64,000 nt of DNA from an uncultured Prevotellaceae bacterium (GTDB lineage Bacteria; Bacteroidota; Bacteroidia; Bacteroidales; Bacteroidaceae), in the NCBI GenBank assembly GCA_902785695.1, contig CACZZQ010000003.1, positions 1 through 64,000 of the forward strand. The letters run 5' to 3'. Each line of letters opens with the position of its first letter. The first letter of the stretch is position 1. Below the pieces are notes generated by a model, which worked only from the letters and a program-made list of their open reading frames with translations, did not search any database and was not told where the DNA came from. Below are positions 26,047-35,685 of the stretch, piece by piece. A program made the translations under genes and the position numbers.

Positions 26047-27831
26047 TTACCAGAAGTACCAGTAGAATGTAGCGCAAAGGCCGATAACTACCAATGTGCC
26101 GATAATATCGAAAGCTCCCCAGCTCTCCTTGATAGAAGCCTTGAAGTCCTTGGTAAAGGTGATGGCATCAACCTGTTCCTTGGTGGGAGCTGTTGTGAAC
26201 ATAGATACTGCATAGATAAACACGAGCAGGAATACGAGCAGCCAGCACTCAAAGACGAGCCAGTTTGTCTGCCAGAACCATGTAGTGTTCTCCCAGAAGG
26301 CTCCATGCATAATTGCATTGGGATCAACAGCCTCTCCAAGTGCAACCTTTGCTGCAGCTTGTGCATCTGTTAAATATCTGCCGGTATCGGTGAATACGTT
26401 GGTAACCAGACGAAGCATACCTATGAGGAAGCCCACAATCATGGTCCACTCACCAGCCTTTGGTGTGACCTTCTTACTCAGGATACCGCAGGCGAATACC
26501 ACCACCATAGCAGGAGCCAGCAGTGACTGGATACCCTGCAGATAGTTGTAGAGCGTGTCCATACCCATCATGATAGGCAACCATGCGAAGCCGAGGATTA
26601 CGACAACAACAGTAGCCGTACGACCTACGAGCACATAGTGAGCCTCGCTCATGCCCTTCTTCAGAGGTTTGTAGAAGTCCTCTGTGAACAGAGTAGCGCA
26701 GCTATTGAAGAATGCAGCCAGAGAGGCTACCAGAGCGCAGATGAAACCGATGGTTACGATACCCTTCACACCAGCGGGCAGTACCTGCTGCACCATGATA
26801 GCGAAGGCGGCGTCTGTCTCACTCAGGTCGAAGGCACCCTTCTCAGCCAGAGCAGCGGCAATCATACCAGGAATCAGGAACATGAAGCAGGGGAGCACCT
26901 TGAAGAAACCGGCAGCGATGGTACCGCGACGAGCGCGCTTCATCACTTCGGCATTACTCTCACCAGGAACCTGACCCAGTACACGTTGTACGATGTGCTG
27001 GTCAGTACACCAGTACCAGAAACCGATGATTGATGCACCGATGAACACCACGAAGCCTGGGTATTCAGCAAACATCGAGTCGCCTTCCTCCCAGTGGAAC
27101 ATGTGTGTGGTACCGTAGCCGTTGTTCAGTTGTCCGCAGTAGTCCATCATGCTTGTCCAGCCTTCAGCGATGCTGCCACCGCCCAGTGCTGCCAAACCGA
27201 GGAACAGAACGAGGAACGAGCCAATAATAAGAATAGGTGTCTGGATGGTTGACAGTGTCATCACACCCTTCATACCACCGAATACGGTGAATACAGCGGT
27301 GATGAGAATCAGACCGATAGCACCATACCAGAAGTTCAGACCCCAGAGGTACTTGAAGAAGATACCACCGGTCAGAGCCGTTACGCTTACCTTGGTCAGG
27401 ATATAAGCCACCAGTGTGATGATTGACAGCCATGAGCCTGTAGCCTTGGTGTAGCGGAACTTCAGGAAGTCGGGCATGGTGATAATCTTGCCCATCTTGT
27501 TGATCATCAACTGATAGAAAGGTACGAACAGCCAACCGAGAATCAGGATCATCCATCCTTGCATCTCCCAGTGTGCCATACCTACACCACTCTTGGCACC
27601 AGTACCGGCCAAGCCTACGAGGTGCTCGGAGCCGATGTTGGCGGCGAAGATAGCCATACCGATTACATACCAGGGCTCACCCTTACCAAAGAGGTAGGCA
27701 GAAGAGTCAGCACCCTTCTGGGCCTTCTTGTCTTTCCAGATAGCATACCATACGGCCGCTACCACTCCTAACAGACCGACTGCGAGCACTGTCCAGTCGA
27801 GCCAGATAAATTCTGTTGAATTCCAGTTCAT
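26047..27831 (-). CDS. Sodium:solute symporter (SSS family), probable arabinose transporter
   Basis: A 594-residue inner-membrane protein with about 14 hydrophobic segments and SSS features (MAIFAANIGSEHLVGLAGTG near the N-terminus, FWYWCTDQHIVQRVLG in the middle). It resembles Na+/glucose cotransporters; the B. thetaiotaomicron arabinose operon also has such a gene, from memory. It lies 12 bases before araR, and substrate assignment is by context. Confidence 0.88.
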   Translation of the reverse strand: MNWNSTEFIWLDWTVLAVGLLGVVAAVWYAIWKDKKAQKGADSSAYLFGKGEPWYVIGMAIFAANIGSEHLVGLAGTGAKSGVGMAHWEMQGWMILILGWLFVPFYQLMINKMGKIITMPDFLKFRYTKATGSWLSIITLVAYILTKVSVTALTGGIFFKYLWGLNFWYGAIGLILITAVFTVFGGMKGVMTLSTIQTPILIIGSFLVLFLGLAALGGGSIAEGWTSMMDYCGQLNNGYGTTHMFHWEEGDSMFAEYPGFVVFIGASIIGFWYWCTDQHIVQRVLGQVPGESNAEVMKRARRGTIAAGFFKVLPCFMFLIPGMIAAALAEKGAFDLSETDAAFAIMVQQVLPAGVKGIVTIGFICALVASLAAFFNSCATLFTEDFYKPLKKGMSEAHYVLVGRTATVVVVILGFAWLPIMMGMDTLYNYLQGIQSLLAPAMVVVFACGILSKKVTPKAGEWTMIVGFLIGMLRLVTNVFTDTGRYLTDAQAAAKVALGEAVDPNAIMHGAFWENTTWFWQTNWLVFECWLLVFLLVFIYAVSMFTTAPTKEQVDAITFTKDFKASIKESWGAFDIIGTLVVIGLCATFYWYFW

Positions 27832-27855
27832 TGAAATTTGGTTTTTGTTATTGTT

Positions 27856-29328
27856 TTACTTTTTACGGTTTTTCCACATAGCGGTCATATCCTCCAGTGT
27901 CTTACCCTTCGTCTCGGGCACCATCTTCCATACGAAGAGGGCTGCCACCAGACAGATGAAACCATAGAGACCATAGGTGAACCAGTGACCGAAATCATCG
28001 CCCTCGGTGAGGTGCATATTGAACATGGGCACGAAGGTCGAGGAAACGATGAAGTTGAAGATCCACTGGAAGGCCACAGCGATAGCTACAGCACCACCAC
28101 GGATGGTATTGGGGAATATCTCGGCAATGAGTACCCAAGTGATGGGTCCCCAAGAGAACATGAACGAAGCAGAGTAAACCAGCAGTGATGCAGCAGTAAC
28201 CAGTGCAAGACTCTCATTTCCGAATGTGATAGCCACACCTAATGCGCCGATAGCCATACCCAGTGAACCTGAGATAAGCAGAGGCTTACGGCCCCATTTC
28301 TCAACGGTGAATACGGCTACAAGAGTGAACGAGATATTGATGATACCCATGAATACGGTCAGCATCATGGGGTCGTCCATACCCATATCACCGAAGATGC
28401 GTGGTGCATAGTAGAGCACAGCGTTGATACCTACGGCCTGCTGGAATACAGAGAGCATGATACCTACGAAGATACATACGAAACCATAGGTCATCAGCTT
28501 CTCGGTCTTCACCACCATCGTGTCCTTGATGTCCTGCAGGATTACCTGAGCCTTGCTGCTACCGTTGATCTTTGCCAGAATACGCTGGGCCACATCATCG
28601 CGACCGATGCTGACAAGATAACGTGGGGTCTCAGGAACGAAGCATATCAACAGGGCAAAGAGTCCTGCGGGTACGGCCTCAGAACCGAACATATAACGCC
28701 AACCAGTGGTCACGGTCCATTGAGCCTGAGGATTGATAGCGGCAATACCCTTACCCATCTCCTCTACGAGTGGCTGGATATGGTCACCCAGGATGAAGAA
28801 GTTGACGAAGTAAACCACCAACTGACCGAAGATAATGGCGAACTGGTTCCAAGAAACCAGCATACCACGGATGTTCGAGGGGGCTACCTCACCAATGTAC
28901 ATGGGGCAGATGGCAGAAGCCAGTCCTACACCGATACCACCAATCACGCGGTAGATGTTGAACATAATCAGCAGCGAGTAGGTGGGAGTGCCATATTCGA
29001 AGAACATGAACTCTGGATCCATGCTGCCTAATGCTGATATGAAGAACAGCAGGCCTGCCACGATCAACGAACGCTTACGTCCCAAGTTTGTGGCTAAGAA
29101 ACCTGAAAGGGCAGAACCGATGATACAGCCAATCAATGCGCTAGCCGAAGTAAAACCGTGCCAGGTGTCAGTATAAGCGAAGTCCTTGGCTTCCATGAAG
29201 AAAGCCTGCAGACCCTTTTCTGCACCTGATATAACGGCGGTGTCGTACCCGAAGAGCAAGCCTCCGAGTACGGCAACCATCACGATACTAATCAAGTAGC
29301 CTTTGCTACCTTTGTCTGTCTGTGCCAT
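27856..29328 (-). CDS. MFS sugar porter, probable arabinose/pentose importer
   Basis: A 490-residue, 12-segment major facilitator of the sugar-porter family (AraE/XylE/GLUT-like): GLLFGYDTAVISGAE, NLGRKRSL, YRVIGGIGVGLAS, the PETPRYLV motif, QQAVGINAVLYY and PETKGKTLE. This second, non-homologous sugar transporter lies next to the SSS gene; they may differ in affinity or coupling ion (H+ versus Na+). It is 5 bases from the mutarotase gene. Confidence 0.92.
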   Translation of the reverse strand: MAQTDKGSKGYLISIVMVAVLGGLLFGYDTAVISGAEKGLQAFFMEAKDFAYTDTWHGFTSASALIGCIIGSALSGFLATNLGRKRSLIVAGLLFFISALGSMDPEFMFFEYGTPTYSLLIMFNIYRVIGGIGVGLASAICPMYIGEVAPSNIRGMLVSWNQFAIIFGQLVVYFVNFFILGDHIQPLVEEMGKGIAAINPQAQWTVTTGWRYMFGSEAVPAGLFALLICFVPETPRYLVSIGRDDVAQRILAKINGSSKAQVILQDIKDTMVVKTEKLMTYGFVCIFVGIMLSVFQQAVGINAVLYYAPRIFGDMGMDDPMMLTVFMGIINISFTLVAVFTVEKWGRKPLLISGSLGMAIGALGVAITFGNESLALVTAASLLVYSASFMFSWGPITWVLIAEIFPNTIRGGAVAIAVAFQWIFNFIVSSTFVPMFNMHLTEGDDFGHWFTYGLYGFICLVAALFVWKMVPETKGKTLEDMTAMWKNRKK

Positions 29329-29333
29329 GATGC

Positions 29334-30518
29334 TTATTTGATAGAGAATTTATAGGCAGCATGACTATAATATTTCTCACCTGGGTTCAGCACGGGGCTT
29401 GGCCACTCAGGATGGTTGGGGCTGTCAGGATATTTCTGGCTCTCCAAGCATACAGAGATATACTGAGGATATTTCTTGCCCAGTTTGCGGACTACGTTCT
29501 CCTCGCCCTGAATGCCCTGGAAGTTACCAGTGTAAACCTGTACGCCGGGCTCGTTGGTGAACATCTCCATGAAGATACCAGTCTTGGGGCTGTACAGAGT
29601 AGCAGCCACCTGTGTGTCGTCACCCTTGGTGTTCAGACACCAGTTGTGGTCGTAACCACCGTTGGCATTCTTCACCTGGTCGAACTCACGATCCAAACCG
29701 TCGATAATCACGTGCTCGGTACGCAGGTCCATCGTGGTACCCTCTACGGCACGAATCTCGCCAGTAGGCATGTAGCTGTCGTCAGCCACGGTAAACGAGT
29801 CGGCATTGACCATCAGCAGTTGCTGCATACCACCCTCGAACTCCTCGAACTCACCAGAGAGGTTGTAGTAGTTGTGGTTGGTCTGGTTGATGATGGTTGG
29901 CTTGTCGGTCTCTGCCTCCCATGTGATATCCAGTGTGTTGCCGTTCACAATCTTATAAGTCGTGGTAGCCACTACCTTGCCGGGGAATCCGTTCTCGCCG
30001 TCCTCAGCCACGATAGTCAGCTTCAGGGTCTGGTCGTCAATCTGCTCAGCCTTGTAAACCTGGTTCATCCAACCTGTATCGCCACCACCGTGCAGACAGT
30101 GATCACGACCATCGTGCTTGTCGTTCTGCTTCAACTGAATGGTGTCACCGTTTAATACGAAGCGACCCATGTTGATGCGGTTAGCATAACGGCCTACGCT
30201 TGAACCGTAGTCGGTAGTTTTCTCCATGTACTGGGCAATGTTATCGAAGCCGAGTACCACGTCAACGAGCGAGTCGTTCTTGTCGGGTACCATCAGGCTG
30301 ACCACGCGTCCGCCATAGTTGGTGATGCACACCTCCATGCCCTTGTCGCCTTTCAGGGTGTAAAGACGCACGGTGTCACCGTTAACTACTGTGTCAAACT
30401 TGGCTGGGTTAAGACCTGAAGCCGTGAGTTCGGGTGCTGCCTGCTGGTTGTCACAAGACATCATTGTGAGGGCCAACATAGCACCCAATCCAAAGATTGA
30501 AGCTTTAATTGCTTTCAT
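29334..30518 (-). CDS. galM: Aldose 1-epimerase (mutarotase) lipoprotein
   Basis: Interconverts alpha and beta anomers of aldoses so that sugar released outside can be used quickly. A 394-residue lipoprotein (lipobox ending MMSC), so it acts in the periplasm. Family motifs: TNYGGRVVSL, RYANRINMG, DHCLHGG, NQTNHNYYNLSG (catalytic His) and the late Glu in the FMEMFTNEPGVQVY region. It is the first gene of the operon. Confidence 0.93.
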   Translation of the reverse strand: MKAIKASIFGLGAMLALTMMSCDNQQAAPELTASGLNPAKFDTVVNGDTVRLYTLKGDKGMEVCITNYGGRVVSLMVPDKNDSLVDVVLGFDNIAQYMEKTTDYGSSVGRYANRINMGRFVLNGDTIQLKQNDKHDGRDHCLHGGGDTGWMNQVYKAEQIDDQTLKLTIVAEDGENGFPGKVVATTTYKIVNGNTLDITWEAETDKPTIINQTNHNYYNLSGEFEEFEGGMQQLLMVNADSFTVADDSYMPTGEIRAVEGTTMDLRTEHVIIDGLDREFDQVKNANGGYDHNWCLNTKGDDTQVAATLYSPKTGIFMEMFTNEPGVQVYTGNFQGIQGEENVVRKLGKKYPQYISVCLESQKYPDSPNHPEWPSPVLNPGEKYYSHAAYKFSIK

Positions 30519-30571
30519 CGTTTTGATTGATTTAAAATTAAACGTTTTAGTTATTGTCTGAAATTTGGGTG

Positions 30572-30579
30572 TAAAGTTA
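30572..30579 (-). promoter_or_regulatory. -7 box (TAACTTTA) of the arabinose operon, with a possible operator downstream
   Basis: The element differs from TAnnTTTG in the last base. The leader to galM (53 bases) is AT-rich and contains a small inverted repeat (TAAAA at 30533-30537, TTTTA at 30545-30549, around AAACGTTT), which could be an AraR site; this is a weak guess. The rest of 30580-30690 shows no gene. Confidence 0.45.
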
Positions 30580-30690
30580 CAACATATTTTTTATTCCACC
30601 AAAATTAATCGCTATTTTTTTAAAATAATATACAAAATATAAGAGAGAGGGCTCACGTATCTCATTGAGAACCCACTCCTTTTATGTAAT

Positions 30691-30766
30691 AAGTGGTTAG
30701 AAATGCCAAGTGGCATACTTAGTGATGCTAAGTGGCATACTTAGAAATGCTAAGTGACCTAACGGC
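30691..30766. repeat. Array B: four AAGT dyad units at 17-22 bp spacing
   Basis: Units begin at 30691, 30708, 30730 and 30752 (steps 17, 22, 22). The two middle ones are AAGTGGCATACTTA with spacers GTGATGCT and GAAATGCT; the outer ones are decayed. The array ends next to the uvrA stop codon (30767-30769). It is of the same family as arrays at 13151 and 44197. Confidence 0.8.
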
Positions 30767-33586
30767 TTAAACGAGGAACTGCGGTGTGTAGCCTTTCGTG
30801 CTCTTAGCCACTTCTTCTGGTGTCCCTTCACTGAGTACCAGACCGCCTTTCCTGCCACCCTCCGGCCCCATGTCAATGATATAATCGGCCTGACGGATCA
30901 CATCGAGGTTGTGTTCAATGATAATGACGGTGTTACCCCTGTCTACCAATTGCTGAATAACCTGCATCAGTATACGGATGTCCTCAAAGTGAAGTCCCGT
31001 GGTGGGTTCGTCCAGAATGTAAAGTGTTTTGCCGGTATCGCGTTTCGATAGTTCGGTAGCCAGTTTCACACGCTGGCTCTCACCACCAGAAAGGGTCGTT
31101 GAGGGCTGTCCAAGTTTGATATATCCCAAGCCTACATCCTTAATTGTCTTGATTTTGCGCAGGATATCGGGTACGTTCTCAAAAAAATCCACCGCCTGAT
31201 TGATAGTCATGTCAAGCACGTCGGCAATCGACTTTCCCTTATAGCGCACCTCCAGTGTCTCACGGTTGTAGCGTTTTCCGTGACATTCCTCGCAGGGTAC
31301 CTGAATATCAGGGAGGAAATTCATCTCTATCGTCTTGTAACCGTTGCCTCCACAAGTCTCACATCGACCGCCTTTGACGTTGAACGAGAAGCGGCCGGGC
31401 TTGTAGCCTCTGATTTTTGATTCGGGCAGATTGACGAAAAGTGAGCGAATGTCAGAGAATACGCCCGTATAGGTGGCAGGATTGGAGCGAGGAGTTCGTC
31501 CCAGGGGCGACTGATCTACGTTGACCACCTTGTCGATAAACTCCAAGCCTTCAATCGACTCGTAGGGCATGGGCTTCTTGATCGAGCGGTAAAAGTGCTG
31601 GCTGAGTATGGGTTGAAGCGTCTCATTGATGAGTGTGGACTTGCCAGAACCGCTGACACCGGTGACTACGACAAGGCATCCCAGAGGGAAACGGGCATCA
31701 ATATGTTTCAAATTATTGCCGCTGGCGCCGTGAATGGTAATGGCATGACCATTGCCAGCACGTCGTCCTCCTGTATCAATGAGGTTTGTCATCGTGCCAT
31801 TCAGGTATTGGGCGGTGATGCTGTTTGTCTTCAGCATCTCTTCTGGTGTGCCTTGGAACACCACCTCGCCACCTTTTCGTCCGGCTTTGGGACCTATGTC
31901 GATAATATAGTCGGCTGCAAGCATCATTTCCTGATCATGCTCTACGACAATAACCGTATTTCCCAGGTCACGCAGTTCCTTAAGCGAATTGATCAGTCGT
32001 TCGTTGTCACGCTGATGAAGCCCTATCGATGGCTCGTCGAGGATATAAAGCACGTTGACCAACTGTGAGCCAATTTGAGTTGCCAGTCGTATGCGTTGGC
32101 TTTCGCCGCCTGAAAGAGATGCCGACTGACGGTTGAGCGACAGGTAGTCAAGCCCCACCTCCAAGAGAAAGTCCAGTCGGGTGCGTATCTCTTTGAGTAT
32201 CTCTGCGGCAATCTGCTGCTGTTGGCTGTCAAGATGTTTCTCGGCTTCGTCAATCCATTCGCGAAGTTCGGAAATGTCCATCGACGAGAGTTCTGAGATG
32301 TTCTTGTCCCAAATACGATATGACAGTGCCTCGCGGTTCAGTCGCTGCCCGTGACATTCCGGGCACTCACATTCTGCGAGGAACTGATCCGACCACTTTT
32401 GCCCGGCAGTCGTGTCATCGTTTTCCATCGTGTCGCGCAGATATTTAATCACACCATTGTATGCCACAAAGTAGTCGCTTGATGTATGAACCACCTCTTT
32501 GTCGATGCGGACATCCTCCAACGAGCCATACAGAATCTCGTTCATTGCCTCGTCAGGAATCTCATCAATGGGTGTTTTGATGTCGCAATCGAACTTCTTG
32601 AGTATTGCATCTATCTGCCAGAATATCAATTGGTTCCTGTATTTCCCTAAAGGAATTATTCCGCCATTGTAGATATTTTGCTTCCTGTCTGGAATCACCT
32701 TGTCAAGATCTATCTCGTTGATGATGCCCAAGCCCTTACATCGTGGGCAGGCTCCCTGTGGCGAGTTAAACGAGAAGTTGTTGGGGGCTGGGTCGCTGTA
32801 TGCGATACCCGATGTGGGACACATCAGTCGTTTCGAGAAATGCTTCACCTGATTGGTGTCCTTGTCGAATATCATGATTAAGCCTTCGCCTTGTTTCATG
32901 GCAATCTCTACGCTCTTCTTCAGGCGCTCGCTCTCACCTTCCACCTTCAACTTGTCAATGACTACCTCAATATCGTGGTTCTTATAGCGATCCACCTTCA
33001 TGCCACGCGTTATCTCCACAATCTCACCGTCTATCCTCATGGTCAGATAGCCCTTTCGGCGCATCGACTCAAAGAGTTCGCGATAATGTCCCTTACGGCT
33101 CTTTACCAATGGCGCGAGGATGTAAATCCTGTGTCCCAGATAATCGTTACTTATCATTTCAAGCACGCGTTCCTCGGTATATTTCACCATAGGTTCGCCT
33201 GTGATGTAGCTGTAGGCTTTGCCTGCTCGTGCAAACAACAGTCGGAGGAAGTCGTATATTTCCGTTGTGGTGCCTACGGTAGAGCGTGGGTTCTTGTTGG
33301 TAGTCTTCTGTTCGATGCTGATAACGGGAGAAAGACCGGTAATCTTGTCTACATCAGGGCGTTCCATACCTCCTAAGAAGTTACGGGCATAAGCCGAGAA
33401 AGTCTCAATATACCTGCGCTGACCCTCGGCAAAGATTGTGTCAAAGGCCAACGATGACTTTCCACTTCCACTCAATCCGGTAATCACCGTCAGGGAATGG
33501 CGCGGAATGGTGACGTCAATATTCTTCAGGTTGTGTACACGGGCTCCATATACATCTATAGTCCCGTATTTCTCGTTATTTGCCAC
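30767..33586 (-). CDS. uvrA: Excinuclease ABC subunit UvrA
   Basis: The damage-recognition ATPase of nucleotide excision repair. 939 residues, the usual length, with two ABC ATPase halves: GLSGSGKSS and TGVSGSGKST P-loops, two LSGGESQR signatures, and zinc-binding cysteine pairs (CPRC, CPEC, CETC, CEEC). The start is GTG 33586, preceded by GGAGG on the minus strand and overlapping the upstream gene by 11 bases, so it is translationally coupled to the CHU_C protein gene. Confidence 0.97.
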   Translation of the reverse strand: MANNEKYGTIDVYGARVHNLKNIDVTIPRHSLTVITGLSGSGKSSLAFDTIFAEGQRRYIETFSAYARNFLGGMERPDVDKITGLSPVISIEQKTTNKNPRSTVGTTTEIYDFLRLLFARAGKAYSYITGEPMVKYTEERVLEMISNDYLGHRIYILAPLVKSRKGHYRELFESMRRKGYLTMRIDGEIVEITRGMKVDRYKNHDIEVVIDKLKVEGESERLKKSVEIAMKQGEGLIMIFDKDTNQVKHFSKRLMCPTSGIAYSDPAPNNFSFNSPQGACPRCKGLGIINEIDLDKVIPDRKQNIYNGGIIPLGKYRNQLIFWQIDAILKKFDCDIKTPIDEIPDEAMNEILYGSLEDVRIDKEVVHTSSDYFVAYNGVIKYLRDTMENDDTTAGQKWSDQFLAECECPECHGQRLNREALSYRIWDKNISELSSMDISELREWIDEAEKHLDSQQQQIAAEILKEIRTRLDFLLEVGLDYLSLNRQSASLSGGESQRIRLATQIGSQLVNVLYILDEPSIGLHQRDNERLINSLKELRDLGNTVIVVEHDQEMMLAADYIIDIGPKAGRKGGEVVFQGTPEEMLKTNSITAQYLNGTMTNLIDTGGRRAGNGHAITIHGASGNNLKHIDARFPLGCLVVVTGVSGSGKSTLINETLQPILSQHFYRSIKKPMPYESIEGLEFIDKVVNVDQSPLGRTPRSNPATYTGVFSDIRSLFVNLPESKIRGYKPGRFSFNVKGGRCETCGGNGYKTIEMNFLPDIQVPCEECHGKRYNRETLEVRYKGKSIADVLDMTINQAVDFFENVPDILRKIKTIKDVGLGYIKLGQPSTTLSGGESQRVKLATELSKRDTGKTLYILDEPTTGLHFEDIRILMQVIQQLVDRGNTVIIIEHNLDVIRQADYIIDMGPEGGRKGGLVLSEGTPEEVAKSTKGYTPQFLV

Positions 33587-34268
33587 TGCTATTTCCTCCC
33601 TCTAAGTGCTTTCTCAATAGGTTTACGTCTTTGCGGATATTGTATTCCTTGCCATCGCCGCCGCGTGCTTTCACCAAGAGGAAATACACGCCGTCGCTAA
33701 CGTCCTTGCCCTTGTATTTGCCGTCCCATCCGTCGGCAGGATCTGTCCATTCAAAGAGCTTTTGCCCCCAGCGGTTGATGATATACGCATGGAAGTCCAC
33801 AATACTCTTGTACCCCTTCTTTGCCTGGAATATGTCGTTATATCCGTCGCCATTTGGCGAGAACGCATTTGGAAACTCCAGCCAGCTGTCGGCAATGAAG
33901 ATGCTGATGGTGGTGGAGTCCCAGGCTACATCATCATTGTCAATGAAATATTTCAGCGTAACCTCGTAATGTCCCGACTCATTGAAGGTGTACTGCGTAT
34001 TCTCCTCATAGCGTACAAACAACTCCTTGACACCTTTTCCTTCCTCACGCTTTCTGAAATGCCACTCATAAGCAACCGTATGACCATCCATATCTTCAGG
34101 GTTAGCCTTGAAGGTGGCATCTAATGGAGCCTGTGCTTCTTCGATGCTTGAAGCCTCGATTAATTCTCCGTCGGCAGTATACGACACAGTAGGGGTGGTC
34201 TTTTGTCCAAAAAGACAGACAGGCATCAAAAAGAGTTGAATTAAGAGAGTTATCTGTATCTTTTTCAT
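33576..34268 (-). CDS. Gliding-motility-associated C-terminal (CHU_C) domain protein
   Basis: A 230-residue protein with a signal peptide (ending VCLFGQ), a PKD-like beta-sandwich (about 40-120: FKANPEDMDGHTVAYEW) and the C-terminal CHU_C domain with FPNAFSPNGDGYNDIF and INRWGQKLFEW, ending in a basic stretch. In Bacteroidota such domains are linked with type IX secretion and surface anchoring; the protein's own role is unknown. It is the first gene before uvrA. Confidence 0.85.
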   Translation of the reverse strand: MKKIQITLLIQLFLMPVCLFGQKTTPTVSYTADGELIEASSIEEAQAPLDATFKANPEDMDGHTVAYEWHFRKREEGKGVKELFVRYEENTQYTFNESGHYEVTLKYFIDNDDVAWDSTTISIFIADSWLEFPNAFSPNGDGYNDIFQAKKGYKSIVDFHAYIINRWGQKLFEWTDPADGWDGKYKGKDVSDGVYFLLVKARGGDGKEYNIRKDVNLLRKHLEGGNSSGK

Positions 34269-34288
34269 AAATCTTTCTGTTTTGGTTG

Positions 34289-34317
34289 CAAAGTTACAAA
34301 AAAAATTCGTACTTTTG
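34289..34317. promoter_or_regulatory. Divergent promoter pair (-7 boxes TAACTTTG minus, TACTTTTG plus)
   Basis: The minus-strand box at 34289-34296 reads into the CHU_C-uvrA pair and the plus-strand box at 34310-34317 into the LysM gene. The boxes are only 13 bases apart, so the two promoters cannot easily be occupied together. Confidence 0.7.
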
Positions 34318-34342
34318 TAGTCGAAAACTAAAAAATAGCTTT

Positions 34343-35680
34343 ATGAAAAGATTATTAAGATATTTTCTGATATGTGTACTCGTCTCCGTACAGCCACTTG
34401 CTGCGGACGCTCAAACCGTGCGTACGCATAAAGTACAGAAAAAAGATACACAATATGGCATAGCCAGGATGTATGGCATCTCAGTAGAACAGCTCGTCAA
34501 GGCAAACCCCGGAATGGAACTTCCCGGCTACAAACTCAAAAAGGGTACCGTCATCAACATTCCTGAAGCAGGAACGTCCGCTCCTGCTCCTGTTTCCAAT
34601 AACGAAGGGAATACCGATGTGCGTAATCGAAGCATCCGTATGGGCATCATGTTGCCCCTCCATAATGTAAACAACGACGGCAAGCGCATGATAGAATACT
34701 ATCGAGGCTTACTGATGGCGTGCGATTCAATGAAGAAAGAGGGTATTTCCGTTGATATCCATGCATGGAATCTGGCTGAAAACGGCGACGTAAAGCCAAT
34801 CCTTGAAGACCCAGCCGCAGCAAAATGCGATATTATCATCGGCCCCCTCTATTCCAAGTTCGTAGCACCTATGGCAGAGTTTACGGCCAAGAATAAGAGC
34901 CTATTGGTGATACCATTCTCTATTCATGCACCCGAACTGCTTACCAATAGGAATATATTCCAGATTTATCAAAACCCTGATGACCTGAATGAAAGCACAG
35001 CCAGACGTTGTGCACAGTGGTTCAAGGACTATCATCCGATCATCATCGACTGTGCCGATGCCACAAGCACTAAAGGCGGTTTCACTTCGGCTTACCGCCG
35101 TCAACTGGAAATACTTGATGTACCATACAGTCTTACAAGCCTGAAGTCAGAAAATTCCGATTTTGCAAAAGCCTTTGTGAAAGACAAACCCAATCTGGTG
35201 ATTCTCAACACTGCCCGCTCTCAGGATCTCCTTGCCGTGTTTGGACGTCTGCATGAGTTTCACGAAGATTACCCGGGCATTCGGATAGCCATGTTCGGAT
35301 ATACAGAATGGATGATGTATCTGCAGTATCAGCAGGCTAACTTCCATAAATACAACGTACATATACCCGCTCCATTCTTCACAAATCTGGAGTCGCCAGT
35401 AGCAGAACGCATTCAGTCGCTGTATCGTCAGAACTTCAAGCAAGACATGATGGTGGCTCTTCCACGATTCGCTATGACAGGCTTCGATCATGGTGTATTC
35501 TTCCTGCGTGGATTGCATAAGTACGGTATGACTTTCGACGGGGCTGCCGGGCGTTTTGGCTATCAGCCACTTCAGACACCTTTGAAGTTTGAACGTCTTG
35601 GGAATGGGGGACTGCAGAACAGAGCCTTCATGTTTGTACACTTCAAAGATGACAATACGGTAGAAACAGTCAACTATTAA
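34343..35680 (+). CDS. LysM protein with periplasmic-binding-protein-like domain
   Basis: The start is ATG 34343 (MKRLLRYFLICVLVSVQP..., signal peptide ending AADAQ); the upstream frame to 34286 contains the promoter. The mature protein has an N-terminal LysM (HKVQKKDTQYGIARMYGISV) that should bind peptidoglycan, then a 330-residue class I binding-protein fold (MGIMLPLHNVNNDGKRMIEYYRG...IIGPLYSK...) like branched-chain amino acid receptors and LpoA. This combination suggests an envelope sensor or activator of peptidoglycan synthesis; that is inference. It starts an operon with an outer-membrane barrel, a peptide transporter and an EEP protein. Confidence 0.82.
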   Translation: MKRLLRYFLICVLVSVQPLAADAQTVRTHKVQKKDTQYGIARMYGISVEQLVKANPGMELPGYKLKKGTVINIPEAGTSAPAPVSNNEGNTDVRNRSIRMGIMLPLHNVNNDGKRMIEYYRGLLMACDSMKKEGISVDIHAWNLAENGDVKPILEDPAAAKCDIIIGPLYSKFVAPMAEFTAKNKSLLVIPFSIHAPELLTNRNIFQIYQNPDDLNESTARRCAQWFKDYHPIIIDCADATSTKGGFTSAYRRQLEILDVPYSLTSLKSENSDFAKAFVKDKPNLVILNTARSQDLLAVFGRLHEFHEDYPGIRIAMFGYTEWMMYLQYQQANFHKYNVHIPAPFFTNLESPVAERIQSLYRQNFKQDMMVALPRFAMTGFDHGVFFLRGLHKYGMTFDGAAGRFGYQPLQTPLKFERLGNGGLQNRAFMFVHFKDDNTVETVNY

Positions 35681-35685
35681 GTCAA

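Noticed and set aside
29361-30155. Plus-strand open frame of 264 codons inside the mutarotase gene
   Set aside because: Low-complexity Leu/Val-rich shadow of galM, which has all family motifs.
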